A stretch of DNA of 6,913 nucleotides, from the NCBI GenBank assembly GCA_031254555.1, contig JAIRUF010000002.1, positions 1 to 6,913 on the forward strand, in the 5' to 3' direction. Below the pieces are notes generated by a model. The model worked only from the letters and a program-made list of their open reading frames with translations, had not been told where the DNA came from and did no database searches. Position numbers and translations under genes: made by a program. Below are positions 6,720 through 6,913 of this stretch, piece after piece. How positions within the stretch are numbered: position 1 is the first letter of the stretch; each line of letters begins with the position of its first letter. Source of the DNA: Oscillospiraceae bacterium. GTDB lineage: Bacteria; Bacillota; Clostridia; Oscillospirales; Acutalibacteraceae.

Positions 6720-6736
6720 GAAACGGAACCCGTTTC
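6720..6736 (-). other. Short perfect hairpin GAAACGG/CCGTTTC, possible weak terminator of dapF or 5' hairpin of the yhfC transcript
   Basis: Seven base pairs enclose a three-base loop. On the minus strand TTTT follows (6719-6716). It lies 71 bases beyond the dapF stop and about 9 bases inside the transcript predicted from the 6751-6780 promoter, so it could weakly stop dapF read-through or cap the yhfC leader. The stem is short and the U-tract only four. Confidence 0.45.
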
Positions 6737-6750
6737 AAATATTGTAACAC

Positions 6751-6780
6751 ATTATACCCTAATTAAACCGTGTAAGACAA
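6751..6780 (-). promoter_or_regulatory. Sigma-A promoter reading into the yhfC-like gene
   Basis: On the minus strand TTGTCT (6780-6775) and a perfect TATAAT (6756-6751) are separated by 18 bp. The transcript would start near 6744, giving an untranslated leader of about 270 nt that contains the whole four-way-junction element. No better minus-strand promoter is seen between that element and the GTG at 6474. Confidence 0.62.
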
Positions 6781-6807
6781 ATAATAAGCCTTTTAAGTCC
6801 GACGCCG

Positions 6808-6913
6808 TTATATCTCCACAACGCCATGGTAAACCTTTTTGGCGTCGCCTGTCATATACACTGTTCTGCTGGTATATCGAACAATTATATCTCCGCCGGG
6901 CAGTTGTATCTTA
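6808..6913 (-). CDS. dapF: Diaminopimelate epimerase, C-terminal end (gene continues outside window)
   Basis: The minus strand is open from the window edge to a TAA at 6810-6808 and encodes the last 34 residues. They read PGGDIIVRY, then TVYMTGDAKKVYHGVVEI at the very end. This matches the DapF C terminus, where PGG.L.I.W is followed by VYMTGPA..V..G. DapF interconverts LL- and meso-diaminopimelate in the cytoplasm, for lysine and for the cross-linking residue of peptidoglycan. The catalytic cysteines lie outside the window and cannot be checked. The family proline after TG is Asp here. No strong terminator follows; the yhfC promoter begins 28 bases past the stop. Confidence 0.85.
   Translation of the reverse strand, partial: KIQLPGGDIIVRYTSRTVYMTGDAKKVYHGVVEI

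Larger units (their letters stand above)
6475..6807. other. 333-bp gap between dapF and the yhfC-like gene (structured leader region)
   Basis: No credible gene lies here; open frames on either strand run through perfect inverted repeats and lack ribosome binding sites. From the dapF side it holds a minus-strand promoter (6751-6780), a short hairpin (6720-6736), a small competing hairpin (6686-6701), the four-way-junction fold (6602-6689) and about 125 less structured bases. These last include a weak CTGTT/AACAG hairpin near 6508-6523 and the yhfC ribosome binding site (6487-6493). Confidence 0.75.

Noticed and set aside
6545..6766. Plus-strand open frame of 73 codons
   Set aside because: It runs through the palindromic element, has no ribosome binding site and gives a Pro/Arg-rich low-complexity product from inverted repeats.
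6814..6844. Inverted repeat (ACGCCA/TGGCGT) near the end of dapF
   Set aside because: It lies within the conserved DapF coding sequence, has no following U-tract in the gene's direction and is explained by codon content.

Overview
The window reads like the chromosome of a low- to mid-GC Gram-positive bacterium, most likely a member of the Clostridia. The signs are sigma-A-type promoters, strong AGGAGG-type ribosome binding sites, TTG and GTG starts, intrinsic terminators between nearly every gene, and protein families typical of Bacillota (YyaL/DUF255, a YhfC-type membrane protein, a PG_binding_1 wall protein, DapF). There is no rRNA, tRNA, CRISPR array, transposase or phage gene. The species cannot be named from this sequence.

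Layout, left to right. (1) 1-197: 3' end of a + strand gene ending in a peptidoglycan-binding repeat, closed by a strong terminator (226-267). (2) 348-2448: yyaL-like gene (thioredoxin fold plus six-hairpin glycosidase-like region), with an extended -10 promoter and a long-range hairpin in its leader that ends at the ribosome binding site. (3) 2568-2803: a 54-codon membrane microprotein with its own promoter and a tandem 10-bp repeat over the -35 box. (4) 2821-2972: an imperfect stem-loop, then a bidirectional terminator shared with the convergent gene. (5) 3000-3584 (-): a YfbR-type HD-domain 5'-deoxynucleotidase. It is divergent from (6) 3798-5579 (+), a 593-residue membrane-anchored protein of unknown function with repeated beta-rich segments outside the membrane. 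The two promoters are almost back to back. (7) 5590-5624: terminator between convergent genes. (8) 5659-6474 (-): a YhfC-family putative intramembrane protease. (9) 6475-6807: a 333-bp gap with a good minus-strand promoter and an exact four-way-junction fold. (10) 6808-6913 (-): C-terminal end of dapF, diaminopimelate epimerase.

The genes look like single transcription units and not a pathway operon. Three touch the cell envelope (PG-binding protein, 593-aa exported-domain protein, DapF), one is nucleotide housekeeping and one is a membrane protease. The most unusual feature is at 6602-6689, where 88 nt fold on paper into a closing stem and three hairpin arms with no unpaired base at the junction, including a perfect 26-bp palindrome. 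It lies in the presumed untranslated leader of the yhfC-like gene and is more GC-rich than its surroundings. It could be a structured leader RNA or an inserted palindromic repeat element.
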